Below, piece after piece: positions 21,784 to 33,999 of a DNA stretch of 64,000 bases (position 1 is the stretch's first letter; every line of letters starts with the position of its first letter). This stretch comes from Norana najaformis. Lineage: Eukaryota; Annelida; Clitellata; Crassiclitellata; Hormogastridae. The stretch is from the NCBI GenBank assembly GCA_964023275.1, contig OZ029913.1:56914858-56978857 (forward strand). Direction: 5' to 3'. A program made the position numbers and the translations under genes. The notes beneath the pieces were generated by a model. It saw nothing but the letters and a program-made list of their open reading frames with translations. It had not been told where the DNA came from and did not search any database.

Positions 21784-24700
21784 ATGGGTTTCGAAATTGG
21801 ACGATTTGAGGGAGAGGTTGACGAAGAGCTCATCTGTCCTATATGCAGCGGTGTACTCGAGGATCCACTGCAGGTAAGTTGCTCACTTACCGAGTCCAAG
21901 TCATCATCAGCTGTCAGTTTCTTTTGGCTTTTTAAGATCTTGAACTTCTTCATTAGTCTCTGGTCAACCTTTTCATGTGGCTGACCACAATCCATTTAAT
22001 TCATGTGAGCCAACTGATGAATGACAACTGTCTGTTTGACCCAACCAGTCTGATTGCTTTTGCATAACTGATAGCTGTTGTGACCCTTCAACTCCAAAAC
22101 TGTAGCTCAAGCACTGATGATTGAAGACATCCATATATCTTCCATAACTGTGCAAAAACCAACTTGAAAACGCTAAGATGCAGAACGATTAAACACATAA
22201 AAATATTCGATACAAGCAGTACAGAATGCTGATATTTTACATCTAAATTGAACCACAAAGAAGCGGCATCTGGCACTCAGAACTTGTTGAATTTTGTTTG
22301 AGCATTTGGTAGTGTTTGACTTATTTTTAAATTAAGCCAGATCTTTTTATGAATGTATTAAATTAGCATGAGCTGATAGTAGGAACCTTGTCCTTATGAC
22401 TATAATTTGGTCACAACTTAAAACTTACCTCATAGGTAATACCTTTTTCAGCTGACTTGTCCAACGTAGGCCACCGCTTTGTCTCAGTGGACTGACTTTC
22501 TGGGTATTGACCTGATTGCTGCTTGATTTTGGTGCACCATCAGTTGATGCCTTGTATATTAGGTACCAACAGTATATAAATTGCTATTTATATTATTATC
22601 CAAAGTGTGAGGTTCATTGTGAAATAGCTGCTTGATGAGTTTTATACGTGGCTTTGTTAGGCAACACAGTGTGAGCACGCATTCTGTTCGACGTGTATCC
22701 ATGACTGGATGAATCGACAGCCAACTTGTCCCATAGATCGTGGTTCCTTACTGCGCAAGAACCTTAAACCCGTGCCAAGGATTCTTAGAAATCTTCTGTC
22801 AAGACTTAAACTTTCGTGCAGTAACGCGGAATTTGGTTGTCAAGCGGTTGTGAAGCTTGACTTACTTCCCGCTCATCTGCAGGTAAAATTCATTACGTTC
22901 GTTTTTCTTTTCTCTTTCTGTTCGAGTGTAATAAACTGCTCATTATGTAAGTTTGTGTTTAAAGAGTTCGTTTTTTATATCTGTTCATTTATTTATTAGC
23001 AGTCAGATTATAAGGTCTACTACTCATGCATTGGACCTGGCATAGTAGCATATTCTGAGACTTAGTGTATACCAGGTAAATTGGAAAGGCGTTTAAAGTA
23101 TTGCACCACCTAAGGTGTTTGGTGGTTTGAAGTACCACATTGGATGTATGGTTTTGAAGTACGACCTAATAATGTTGCACTTTAAAAAGATTCTTATACA
23201 ATACTGTGTGATTATCTGAATACATGCATAGATGCTGTATATGCAAAGTTAAACTTTGTCTAGCAGTGTGCGATCACTGAAGCACTTGTGTCTAAATCAG
23301 GTAGTATTTGTTGTTGATATTTATGACACTTTCACTGGACTGCACTGTTTCCTATAGGAGTGTGAATTCAATCCAAAGAAACCAATTCTGTGTGACAAAG
23401 GATGTGGTTTGACTATGCCGAAAGATGAACTTGCTGTGAGTAGCACTTATTTCTATCAATAGCTGAGATGAATTTTAAAAGTTAAGTTTGTCCACTGTGG
23501 ACAAACTTAAGATCAGCCTCCTATGGCCAACTGTTTCTTCCAGCTTGCCAAAAAAAGATGTTTGATTTCCGTGCCTTTTGACATGCTGGGTCACATCTTT
23601 GGAATTCACTACCACCAGATTTAAGGGACCCTTCTCTTACTCTTATTTCATTTTGCAAGTAAATGAAGAGTTATCTTTTTTCAGTAACCTGCACTTTTGA
23701 GGTGAATTCATAAATTAACGCAATATAAGTATCTGATTAATAATGATAATGATGATAATAATAATAATAATAATAATAGTAGCAGTAATAATAGTAATAA
23801 ATTGCCTACTTAGTTTTGTGCCAGTTGTTGCTTGTTCTTACTTCAGGCTTCGGGTGTTCTGGTCTGTGCTAGAGCCCAGTATGGTGGCGAGACATGTTCT
23901 GTTCATTTCTAGTGCTTTGTCAGGTCCTTAGAAAGTTGCTAAGCAGAACTCTGAATGAATACATATGTGCATGTCTTGTCTTGTCCTGTCTTCAGTCATC
24001 CTTGAGCTGAGGATTGGCTGCACCACGGAAATAAGGGCTTACCTTACATACAGCAATTATTTTCTGATGAATTCTAAAGGCAGTTTAAATTCATGCAAAT
24101 ACTTTCGTCCTCTCAGGTTTTCTGTTGTTAGACAGACTAGTCACTAAATAGTGTACTTATATCTATTTGTGCTTGCTTCTTAGAAAGATGAGGTTCCAGT
24201 ACTATGTCATCATCGTCGTCCACGTCATCATCATCACCATCATAATCATATACTTTTGTCCCCTCAGGTTTTTTGTTGCTGGGCAGACCAGTAACTAAAT
24301 AGTGTACTTATATCTATTTGTACTCACTTATTAGAAAGATGAGCTTCCATTACAAGGTCATTTTCTTCATGATCATCATCTTCATCATTTTCATCATCGT
24401 CATCATCATCACTGCACCTTTGTTTTCTTCTGCATTTCTCGGTCTTGTACTGCCATAGAAAAGCTGTAGAAATTTGTTTGGCACCAGTCTTCTGTGCTGT
24501 CAAGCCATTCTTTGCCAAGTTTTCCTGTACTTGTACCTTTCACAATTCCCAACATAACAGTTTTCTATCGTTCTAATGTTATTCGTCCTGCTTATGTCCA
24601 AACAGACCCGACTGGTGTAAAAATGAGAATCATCTACTTTGAGGTCAGGATGGTTTACTATTTCATGACTGGCAGTGGAAAATTACTTTTTAATACGGTT

Positions 24701-27700
24701 TAACATATTGAATCTAGGACCTTTGCTCATAAGACTATCGCTCTTAAGACCATCACTCATTGGACTTTCATGCATAGGACTTTTGCTCATAGGGTCTTTC
24801 ACTTGGATGAATATCACTCATAAGCGGCCCGCAATTATGCATTTGATGGATTTCCTTGCAATAGGGGCAGGTTTTGTTTTCACCACGATTGTTAATAAAA
24901 CACAGCTGCCAGTGTTTGTTTACATGGAATATTTTATTGTAAATAGACATAAAACTCAATACAGCATTAAGTCAAAAGAATGTATACACTGGAAATGTAG
25001 ACTTGAAGATTTAAACTACTTGAACAATAAGTAAGCCAAGGCACGTAAGTATGTCAGAATGTCAGTTTTCCCATATGTTTCCACTGCCCTCATGACACGA
25101 TCCTTCAGGCTGCGATAGCACTTGACCCTCTGTTGCTTGACGCCAGTAACACCCTGAAAAAGATTGATTTTTGTTTTACGCAGTCGGTCTGGGGAAGCTT
25201 TCTTCTTGACTCAGTCGCTGCAAATGTTTGACTGGCTATCATTTCAGGCCCTTTTTATACCAAACAGAGGAAACGTTTCCATTCAATTAAATGATCTGTG
25301 CTTCGATGTACATAGATGTAATAAATATTTGCAGTTTCTTCTTTGAAGTGCAGAATTTCAGCATGCTGAATTCTTAGTTGTAATAGCTGCACAGTTATTG
25401 AAAATTCATTTGAAGTCATTGTTTGTCCCTACGTTTATGTACTTAATTGGAAGAATTGGTAATTGAAAGGAATACTTTTGTAATTGCCAGGTACTTTGCT
25501 ACTTTGAAGTTTGCGCTACTTTGAAGTTTGCTAAAATTTAGACATATGTGTGACAGTCCTATGAGCGATATTCCTATGAGTGAAAGGCCTTATGAGCAAA
25601 TTCCTATGAGCGAGAGACCTGTGAGTGATAGTCCTATGAGTGATGTTCCTATGAGCGATAATCTGTTAACCAGTAAGGTTAAGTAAAGTTTGCTATGGTG
25701 TGACTGGCTGTGATAAATTACAGTTACGACATTTTGACCATCAAGGGTTTAAGATTGGCATGCACTGCACGAGAAGTGCTTTGCTGTTGGCTGAAGCTAG
25801 GCTAGTGAATAGTTCCGTCAGGTTGTCTTAAAGAAGTGCTTTTGTTAATGTGAATTTATTGTAATTCAATATTTAAAATGAAGTAATTGAAGTGATGTGA
25901 TATGATTTTTTACCGGTAAAATTTCTTTTTATTTTACCGTGGTAAAATATGATAAAAATGGTAAAAATGTTAAATGATTTAAATTATTTTTCTTTACAGT
26001 TATTTTGTATCAGACTGAATATTGTTACTGTTATTATTAAACTCCTGCATCTGACTTTGGCTTCTTCAAATCGGTAACTTTGTATGAAATAATTCACAAT
26101 TACATTATGAATTATTTCCTGTTTCAAACCACTCCTCTTAATAATAATATTATTAAGAACAATAATGGTTGCAATTATTATTGCTGTTCTTAAAGAATGC
26201 TTGGATGTTGTGGACCTTTCTTACTTGCTATTGTTAACCTGTCCCTTGGTGAAGATTTCTGTCCTTCTTGCTATGCCCATGCTTTAGTCTATCCACTCCT
26301 CAAGAAGCCATTGTAGTATTAGAACGTGGCTCTGCATAGAAGCGAATATCGATTGATGCCTCATGCATGACGACAGTGGCGCTATAGAAGTTTCCAGATT
26401 CGTTCAAAAGATTTACAGTACATTTGGCTTTTGTAGATTTTTGTTACTCGTACCCCATAGTGTGGAATGCCTTACTGACTAGCATCAAAGATAACACTCG
26501 GAATTCCAATAACAAAAAAGAAGCTTAAAATTTGCATGTTTAATAGCTCTGCCTAGATTTCTGTGCATTCCTATTGATCTATAAACCATGATATTACTCA
26601 GTAGGCATTTTTAGGGTCGTTGCACATGCCTTTGAGGCTGTTGTTAATTGCGTGTGTTATAAATGTCTGTTTAATAATAATAATAATGATAATAATAATA
26701 ATTTAGTAACTTGCTCATTGCTCTCAATGTCAGCTTTATTCAGTTAGTTAATCTGTCACCTAGTTCACTAAGTTATGCATTTCAGTCTTTATTTGATCTT
26801 AATTTGATGTTCACCCGAGATGGGCTGAACTGCTACAGCTGATTAGGCCTACAGAAACACACTGACTGGTATCAGACTCATGACTGCCTAATCTGTATGC
26901 AGCTGACTGTAATTACAAGTCCAGCCCACATCTGACCTTAGTGAGTTGCTTAGGATATGAGAATCAATGCAGTTTGTGATGACGATGAACATGGACTCTG
27001 TAAATAGAATTTATTGTCTGGAAACAAACAATCTAGTTAGCAATATGATACTAGGGCAGTGTTACTGTTCAGTATTTTACTGTAACTTATAAATGGATAG
27101 ATATATAGGTGTGTGGGACATATCCAGGGGTTTTTGAACTCTGCCTCTGCCTTTAGTTTGGTAGTGCCAGTCCCAAGCCTGGATAAAGGAGGAGAATGAC
27201 GTCAACGGCCTTTGATGTTATAAGATGTCGTTAAACATTGGAACTACCAAGGGGTTACATCACTTAAACACTAATAAAAAACTTTTACCATTCCAACCAG
27301 TAGAAATCTGGATATTTTACGGCGGAAATATTTTGCTGATAGATTTACACCACATCTTGAAACTGAATTTATTTTGTTGCTGTTAGGATCACAATTGTGT
27401 GCGTGAACTCCGAGCTCTCGTGCAGCAGCAGCTGACGAAGATCAACAGTTTGCAGACAGAGGCAAATGATCTGAAGACACAACAAGCGGAGTTAAAGCGA
27501 GAGCTACAGATGTTGAAGGTATTACATCTGTATAATGCGAAGGGCAAACATTTTCAGTGTATCTTAAAAGTGTATCTTTTAAGGTTTGATAGATATTCTT
27601 CTTTCATCTTGCCTTTAGCCATCTTTGATCCGAAAGTTGGTCACTCCATGATAATAATAATAATAATAATAAGACAATTTATATAGTGCTTAACACAACT

Positions 27701-30700
27701 GAGGTTGAAAAAAGGGTGCTGTACATTCACCAGTGCATTCAGCCATTGAAGGATAAGCGGAAAAGGAATGTTTTTAGCTGTGATTTAAATGTCTTCAGTG
27801 TTTCTATCTTCTGTTGTACTCAGTAATTTACTCATAGTTAATTCTGATCAAGTCCTCATGTTTTCATTCAAGGCTGTTTGCGGTCTTCCATATGCTTGTG
27901 ATCCAGATTTGATACCGTACATCATTTCTTTCTCCAAACAGTCTCCGTTTTTCTTCATAATAGCTATTCTAAAGGCTCTTAAAGAGTGTTATAAAAATGT
28001 TCACTTACATATTCTTCTTGTACCTTGAGCCAGTACAGTACTAGGTTCTTGTGCTTTCTCCGTTGTTAGTCTGTGAGGTAATAATGCATTAATGAGTTCT
28101 GCTTCTTTCTGCTGTGCAGGTTCTGTGATGTTGTTTGGCTTTGGCCTGAAATCTCATGTTTTTCAGATGGCTTATCCTCTTTAGCTTATCTTGTGAACTC
28201 TGGGGCCTCATGAGTCTAAATTAACGATATCTTTTACTAACAGGTTACATGGCTTGAAAACAAATTACTTGTTTCTTTATCTTAATGTGACAGAGTTTGT
28301 ACCCTGGATGCAGTGCTGACCTCCTAGTACTTGTTCAGTGCCACCAGGACGTTTTTTTGTGATGATGCAATACAGCAGAGAGATGTCTGTCTAGTTTGCA
28401 CTGCATGACTATTATGTAAACTGATTTGCATTTGTGTTTGCCATTTGCCCACAGTATAAACATCTGTATAATATTTGCTTTCAGATCTGCACATATAAGG
28501 ACTTGATTATTAGTTTCTGTTTTGTATGTACAGCAATGTATAGTAGTCGAATTCTCAGATCTGTCTGCTCATAATGGCTGTTGATGAGTGACTTGTAAAA
28601 TTGGCGTGTAATTACACGGTATTCTGGTAGATTAATATGGGTAAAAAATTTGCACAGTTTGTTGATGATTTTTATGCAGGAGAATCTGCGAATGAGTAGA
28701 CTTTCTGGTACGATGCCGCAGGATTCAGGATCCACTGTTGAAAACGAAGAAATCCGAAGGTATATCGGATCAGTATCATCTTTCAGTTGCAATCGCAGAA
28801 CTTGCCGTGACTTTGCCAGAGGTTTATTTTTCAGTGGCAAATGACTTGTAATGCATACTCATCAGAATAGGATATCTGTTGTCCTACTTTGCTGCTTATT
28901 TAGTTGAGCCCAGTGCACCTCTATCATCCTTTAATTAGCTGTAATTGGGTGGGATGATTACAGGATAGTTAAGTCATCAACTGAAGGCATGTGATCCCAC
29001 AATAATTGCCTTTATCCCACATTCATCATGTATTTTACAACTGTCCTGTAAGTATCTCTGTAATTATTCTGTAAGTATCAGTAGGATTCGTTATGAATTA
29101 CTGAAGAGATTTTCTTATAAAAGGCCGCTGTGCTTGGTTTGGTATATTGTGTTAGCTGCTTAATGTTTTATCGTGGCATGTTCTGTGACAGGTGGATCAA
29201 CACCCTGCAGCCATGCCGTGTAACGCGCTGGGGTGGAATGATATCAACGCCAGATACCGTTCTGCAAACGGTTATTAAAAGAGCCCTAATTGACAGCGGA
29301 TGTCCCTCATCCATTGTCAACGACCTTATGGAAAACTCCCACGAAAGGCGCTGGCCTCCAGGCCTTGGAACTCTTGAGGCACGCCAGCTGAATCGGCGGC
29401 TGTACGAAAACTACATTTGCAAAAGAATTCCTGGTAAGGAATTGTGGCTCAGCTGTTAACTTCCGAATATTTAACACCTGGCTTCCCTTATCCATTGTGA
29501 AATGGTTGTATTTTGTTTCATTATTTATAACCTATAATAAGTAGCTGAGTACAGTGCCATTTAAGTCATGTTAAAGCAAAATGACCATCTAGCTCCTGCT
29601 TAGAGCACCTTTGATGCTCGCTATACATGTAGGTGTTTGGGAATGACTCAGAGTACATTCTACTAGATTGGTGTTTGCAGAAGTGAAGATTTACATGATA
29701 CACAATGAAGCTCACGTGGCCCATTAAGCTTTTTCACGGTGGAAATCACGTAACACAAAAACGTTTAACAAGAAATATTGGTTAACATGAACAGGATGCT
29801 TGGTCCATTCCAGCATCGTTGGTTTTAAATATAAATCAGTACATTTATCACGAAACTGATAGCATGAAAAAATTGCTTATTACAGAATAATTTTTTTGGT
29901 TTTGTGGAAGAAAATGCAGTATGAAACCTTGGATGACGTGAAATATTGATTTATTTTTAACATCTGGCTTCCCTTGTGATCCATTGTTAAATGGTTGTAT
30001 TTTGTTTCATTATTTATTACCTGGCCAGCTGTCAGGATCAGTGATTACCTTTGTATTTATGGGAAAATACTTTCATGTAGGTCAGAATAAATCTTTTGAT
30101 GTGGAACAAAACGTAAAATGTAGCATCGTAAATGTACGTACTGCGTAGAATGCAGTAGTATTAATCCACCTTTTGTGGCAGATGTTAACCGAATCTCAAC
30201 TCTAAAAAAGCGGGATTGTGACATATATTAGTAGTAAAGGCTTAACATGCCTGGAGATTTGTGCAAATGAAATGCGACAAAGTGGCTACAGCCTTCCACT
30301 GTAAAAAAGTTTGATGGACCACGAGCTTCATTGTGTATCATGTAAATCTTTAGTTAGACCTGCAAACATCATTCTAGTACAAATGTACTCTAAGTCATTC
30401 CCAAACACCTACTTGTATAGCGAGCATCAAAGGTGCTATAAGCAGGAGCTAGAGAGGTCATTTTGGTTTGGGTTTTAGCACCTTTGTAACCAGAGTTAAA
30501 TACAAAGCATATTGCCAAACTGTGTGAAACTATGGTGACCTTCATTATAATACACGTATGAGTGCCTTCCATAGTCTTAATCTTTGCTATGACTCGTTTT
30601 GAAGGATGCCATTGTTATCGTTACATATAAATACATGTGTGATGTTTTAGTATAGGATTTGAACTTTTTTAACTTTGTCTGTGATTATGAAAGTGGCTTA

Positions 30701-32080
30701 TTTAAATTTTTTTGCAAGTTTATCTTTTTATTATCTTTCAAATTAATTACCATGTAGGAATGAATTAAATGAAGTCGTGTAGTTTGTTTGAATGCGTGTA
30801 GGCCTACTTCATTATGGGTGCCATACCCAACTAACACTCAGTAGTTGGGTATAATAAACACTCGTACTAAACATTTAAACATTTAAAACCTGGAATTTAA
30901 AAAACGGTCAAAACAAAATTCGGTTAACACGAATTGTTTGCACTAGATCCCTGCATTTTGTGTTAAACGATTTGCACGTACTTCCATGCAGGCTTCGGAA
31001 TTAATAATAATAATGATAATTAATAATTAATAATAATAATGCCTGTGAGTTGCTGATCTCTCCAAGCTCTTGATGTTAGTAGGTATCTCTGATAGAGAAA
31101 TGATCTGCTTAGGTCTTTGTTTATTTTTTCTTATCTATTCAGTTAGAGTGATCAGTCAGGAGTCAGTCAGTCTGTTATGGAGTCAGTCAGTGAATGATGA
31201 CATGTTTGAGTACTTGGAGGAATCAGTGAGTAGCTATTTGATGGAGTCAGCTAGACAGGCAGAGAAGGGAGCAAAGTTCAAGAGAGTCACTGAGACATTG
31301 CAAGTGACCGAATGGTCTAACTTGCAAAGTTGCAAGTAAGCAAGAGAAATGTTCAAGGACAGAATATTTGTTGCAGTTTGCACAAGGCAGGGTATGTTGT
31401 GTGCGGCAGGGGGTTGGTAAATGTGTTGGCTAATTAGCACGATTAGTCAGCTTAGTGACAAAATAGAAGAAGATAAATTAACTGCGGTTAATTAGTCATG
31501 TGTACACGTGTATATATACAGAGGCAGGGTTAGCTGGCTTTGGATATACACCTCTGCTGTGCTAGATAAGCAATAATTTGGCTGTTATTTCAAGTTGCTC
31601 TGCAACTGATTATCTATTTGCTCTGTAATTTTAAATTCCACAGCTGCTCTTGATGTATTTGTATGTTATTTATATGGCGCCTTTTAAGAACCTCCAATTA
31701 CGATGGAAATGTGTGTATTTTGACAGTTACCAGTATTCAGTGTGTCTAAAAATCTCTCTAAATTGCTGAAATAATCGCAGGAATTTTCCACTCAGTTTTT
31801 CTCTTGCAGTGAGCATGCAGAGGTAAAAGTTTGAGTGCCTCTGAGTAGTTCTTTCTATAAAAGGCTGTATATAAATTGACGAATACAGTACAACAGAAAA
31901 TGTCTTGGCATGTTTTGTGTACATATGGAATACCATAACGAGTCTAACTATTCTTGACTGTAACGTTGTTGTGCAGGAAAGCAAGCTGTGATTGTCATGG
32001 CTTGTGAGAATCTCCACATGGCTGAAGAGATGATCATGGATCCTGGTCTGGTTATGATATTTGCTCATGGTGTAGAATGA
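21784..32080 (+). CDS. RNF41: E3 ubiquitin-protein ligase NRDP1 (RNF41), complete
   Basis: RNF41 is a RING ubiquitin ligase; vertebrate orthologs act on ErbB3, Parkin and BRUCE and affect receptor sorting and mitophagy. Seven coding exons join in phase: 21784-21873, 22661-22882, 23358-23435, 27387-27518, 28680-28759, 29192-29433 and 31977-32080, giving 315 residues (human 317). Exon 1 opens [20 protein letters not shown], the start of the C3HC3D RING; exon 2 completes it (CEHAFC..CIHDWM..CPID) and begins the TRAF-like zinc region, which exon 3 continues ([14 protein letters not shown]). Exon 4 is a coiled coil ([19 protein letters not shown]). Exons 6-7 give the conserved C-terminal substrate-binding domain ([13 protein letters not shown], ending VMIFAHGVE-stop). 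Exon 5 is the most diverged part. The zinc ligands seen are intact and there are no frameshifts. Confidence 0.96.
23482..23510. repeat. 29-bp perfect hairpin in RNF41 intron 3
   Basis: 'ttaagtttgtcca' and its exact reverse complement 'tggacaaacttaa' are separated by three bases. It may be a trace of a mobile element end; nothing else marks it. Confidence 0.85.
23735..23805. repeat. (AAT/GAT)n microsatellite
   Basis: Imperfect run of aat, gat and agt units in RNF41 intron 3. Confidence 0.85.
24105..24375. repeat. ~147-bp tandem duplication with CAT-rich tails
   Basis: 'ctaaatagtgtacttatat' plus 'tagaaagatga' occurs around 24145-24190 and again around 24293-24342. The first copy is preceded by 'cctctcaggtttt' and the second by 'cccctcaggtttt'. 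Each copy leads into a run of cat/gtc triplets. Confidence 0.75.
24697..25671. mobile_element. fold-back element with arms of 15-bp repeats
   Basis: The right arm (about 25555-25665) holds seven head-to-tail 15-bp units of the form 'cctatgagygawadt'. The left arm (about 24715-24830) holds about seven similar units in reverse complement. The extreme ends also match in inversion: 'ggtttaacatatt' on the left, 'ggttaacagatt' on the right when reversed. About 720 bp lie between the arms, including a minus-strand open frame (24959-24768) with a CPYC..HQMHNC cluster that reads into the repeats. It lies within RNF41 intron 3. The architecture resembles fold-back (FB-type) transposons; no transposase was recognised. 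Confidence 0.7.
26380..27160. other. RNF41 intron 3, remainder
   Basis: AT-rich intron sequence with (taa)n tracts near 26670-26702. A scrap similar to the LINE-tail end ('gcgctatagaagtttccag') lies near 26380. No exon seen. Confidence 0.45.
27165..27242 (+). repeat. short interspersed repeat, family D
   Basis: Second copy of the element at 5269-5350: 'gtagtgccagtcccaagcc', 'gcctttgatgttataagatg', 'tcgttaaacattgg'. Confidence 0.6.
27650..27672. repeat. (TAA)n microsatellite
   Basis: Short pure run just inside RNF41 intron 4. Confidence 0.85.
29467..30024. repeat. direct repeat pair in RNF41 intron 6
   Basis: 'ctggcttccctt' and 'atggttgtattttgtttcat' followed by 'tatttat' occur together at about 29478-29530 and again at about 29967-30022. 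The second copy lies inside the long inverted repeat's loop, so this is a separate duplication. Confidence 0.75.
29577..30466. mobile_element. long inverted-repeat element in RNF41 intron 6
   Basis: The sequence 'tagctcctgctt' ... 'agcacctttgatgctcgcta' ... 'gtaggtgtttgggaatgact' (29577-29667) recurs in reverse complement at 30373-30466 with about nine of ten bases the same. The match continues inward, more weakly, through 'agatttacatgatacacaat' to about 29750 and 30290. Arms of about 175 bp enclose a ~540-bp loop with no coding frame. It is probably a MITE or fold-back element; target duplications were not clear. Confidence 0.75.
30998..31042. repeat. (TAA)n microsatellite
   Basis: Imperfect ttaataataa run in RNF41 intron 6. 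Confidence 0.85.
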
Positions 32081-32880
32081 GTGCTGCCATCTAGGGGAGT
32101 AAGTCACCTTTTCCTGTCTGATGTACATAGGTAACTGAACATTTCTGCAGTACCTTCTAAGAACCTTTCGAAGGCACTCGTCACTCTTGGAGTTTGTTAA
32201 ATTCAGCAAATGGTGCTGGAAAAATAGCTGGAAAAGTCAACAGATGTGTAGAATCCAACCAACTGAATCTGTTGTACTGTAATATAATGAGAAATTTATA
32301 TTGTAATTGTAAATTTATGTAGCATTGCTTCAAGAGAGACTTGTGAGATGTACTCTCTTCACACATCTCCATGATATTTAATGTTGTTGCAGTTACCTTA
32401 TTTTCATGCGTATAACCCATACAAGCATATGCTCTGCAGAAATTTGTCGTTTTTGTATTAGGAATTGTATATTTACAGATAGAGCATACATGTTTTCCTG
32501 GTTTCTTACACTAATAATTTTTTTTTAAATACCTTTTCTTAATACGTAGTTTTAGTTTGTGACTGCATTCCATGTTATCTTTTGTTGCTCTATTTAGGGT
32601 CCTTGGGCTGGTTTTCATGATAAAGTAGAACAAAGAAATCAAAAATCTGATACTAATGCAACACACAACAAAATTGTAAAAATCTTTAATTTGGAAAGTA
32701 TAAAATATGATTGAGTCGGAACAAATTTAACAGTTGACAGTCATTTCTAATTTGCCTCCTGTCACAAATTCATTTAGCGTTGTTCTGTGCATTACAGCAC
32801 TGTCATTACAGCCTGGAAACTGTCTGGAAAATATAGTAAGCTCACGGCAACCATCTGTTTAAAATAAAATAGTATAAACT
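32081..32880. other. 3' flank of RNF41
   Basis: Follows the RNF41 stop. The likely 3' UTR lies here, but no clear polyadenylation signal near the stop was identified; an 'aataaa' occurs only near 32863. Confidence 0.4.
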
Positions 32881-32884
32881 GCGT

Positions 32885-32975
32885 ACCGAGATAACCTGAG
32901 CACCTGTGAAAAAGCTGGGTCCTGCGACTGAGCTTTTGTGAGGCGCTGTAGAAATCTCAAGCTTACGATTACGAT
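32885..32975 (+). mobile_element. LINE 3'-tail fragment
   Basis: Ends 'gcgctgtagaaatctcaagc' then 'ttacgattacga'. Preceded by 'gagcacctgtgaaaaagctg'. Confidence 0.65.
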
Positions 32976-33624
32976 GTGCAGATGTATAGTGACTTTTTGC
33001 AGATCACTTAATTCCTCACTTGTGTATCTGCTTACCTTCTCACTGGCTTACCATCTAGTTCTAGCATTATTTTTATTTCATATTTCAACAAGCATTTATG
33101 GTTATTAAAGCCAGTTGATAATTAAAAAATGACATGATGGCTAGAGGCTTACTGATATTTCTGATTTCAAATTGTTTCTTTCTAATTTTAGATTGTAAAT
33201 AGTTTCAAGACTGGAACTCTGACAGCGGCTTCAGTGTTTTGACGAAAACTGTGTAAAATGAACTCTTGCTAAGTTGTTGCGCTTTCTTCATCTTCAGCAA
33301 ATGATAAATTAACTGGAGAATTAGGAGGAGAATTTAAAATATGAGGTCCACTACTGATCGTTGGCTGGAATCTGACATATGAGACTCAACTAAGAAGTTC
33401 AGGTGGATTAGCGTTGTTACGGTTGATGCAGCAAGCATTGTAAATTATGGCCATGGACAGTTTTCTTGTGGCCTACTGAGGCATCGAATTTTTGAAAGAG
33501 CTACTAGCAGTCTGTATGCCTGCAACCTGTGAATATTTTAAAGAGATTTTAATATGAGAACTTAGAAATCGGACCTCCTGTTTTAAATTCTGTGTATTAA
33601 ACTTAGGTTCTAGTAACCATTTGT

Positions 33625-33830
33625 AATTGTAATTTGAATTTTTAAAGCACCTCTTAGAGGATAAACTCAACAGCGGTGCTTCCGACCCCAAAAAGGTAAA
33701 ATCGTTGTTAAACAGTACAGTCTTCAGGCGCCGGCGGAACACTGAACGGGGGAGAGAAAGGAGATGAGGTTGCAATTATTGAGGGAGACGAATTCAGGAA
33801 GTAGGACCCTATGAGGCTTTGAAGATTTTA
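33625..33830 (-). mobile_element. decayed LINE tail, family C
   Basis: Relative of the 10930-11380 segment: 'aaagcacctcttagaggata', 'aactcaacagcggtgcttcc', 'aaacagtacagtcttcagg'. On the minus strand the adjoining open frame reads FRRRLKTVLFNNDF, the usual end of a CR1/L2-type LINE reading frame. Confidence 0.6.
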
Positions 33831-33884
33831 TTGATCTGTGGCAGGCAGATTTACCTTGATTGCCAGTGTTCTTAGTGAGGTTAT

Positions 33885-33980
33885 TCCCCAGTTCTGGGAC
33901 AACGGGCCGGGAGTGCCTCTTTTGAGGCTACCTTGAAGCGGCGCTTTACAAATTTACGATTATGATTACAGTTACAGTGT
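33885..33980 (+). mobile_element. LINE 3'-tail fragment
   Basis: 'ccccagttctgggacaac' resembles the LWN(K/S)LP region of the LINE frame. The piece ends 'gcggcgctttacaaatttac' then 'gattatgattaca'. Confidence 0.5.
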
Positions 33981-33999
33981 GTTGTGTAAGGTAACTGTA

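Noticed and set aside
24768-24959. Minus-strand frame with a CPYC..HQMHNC cluster as a separate zinc-finger gene
   Set aside because: It is short, lies inside the fold-back element and reads into its 15-bp repeats; better treated as part of that element.
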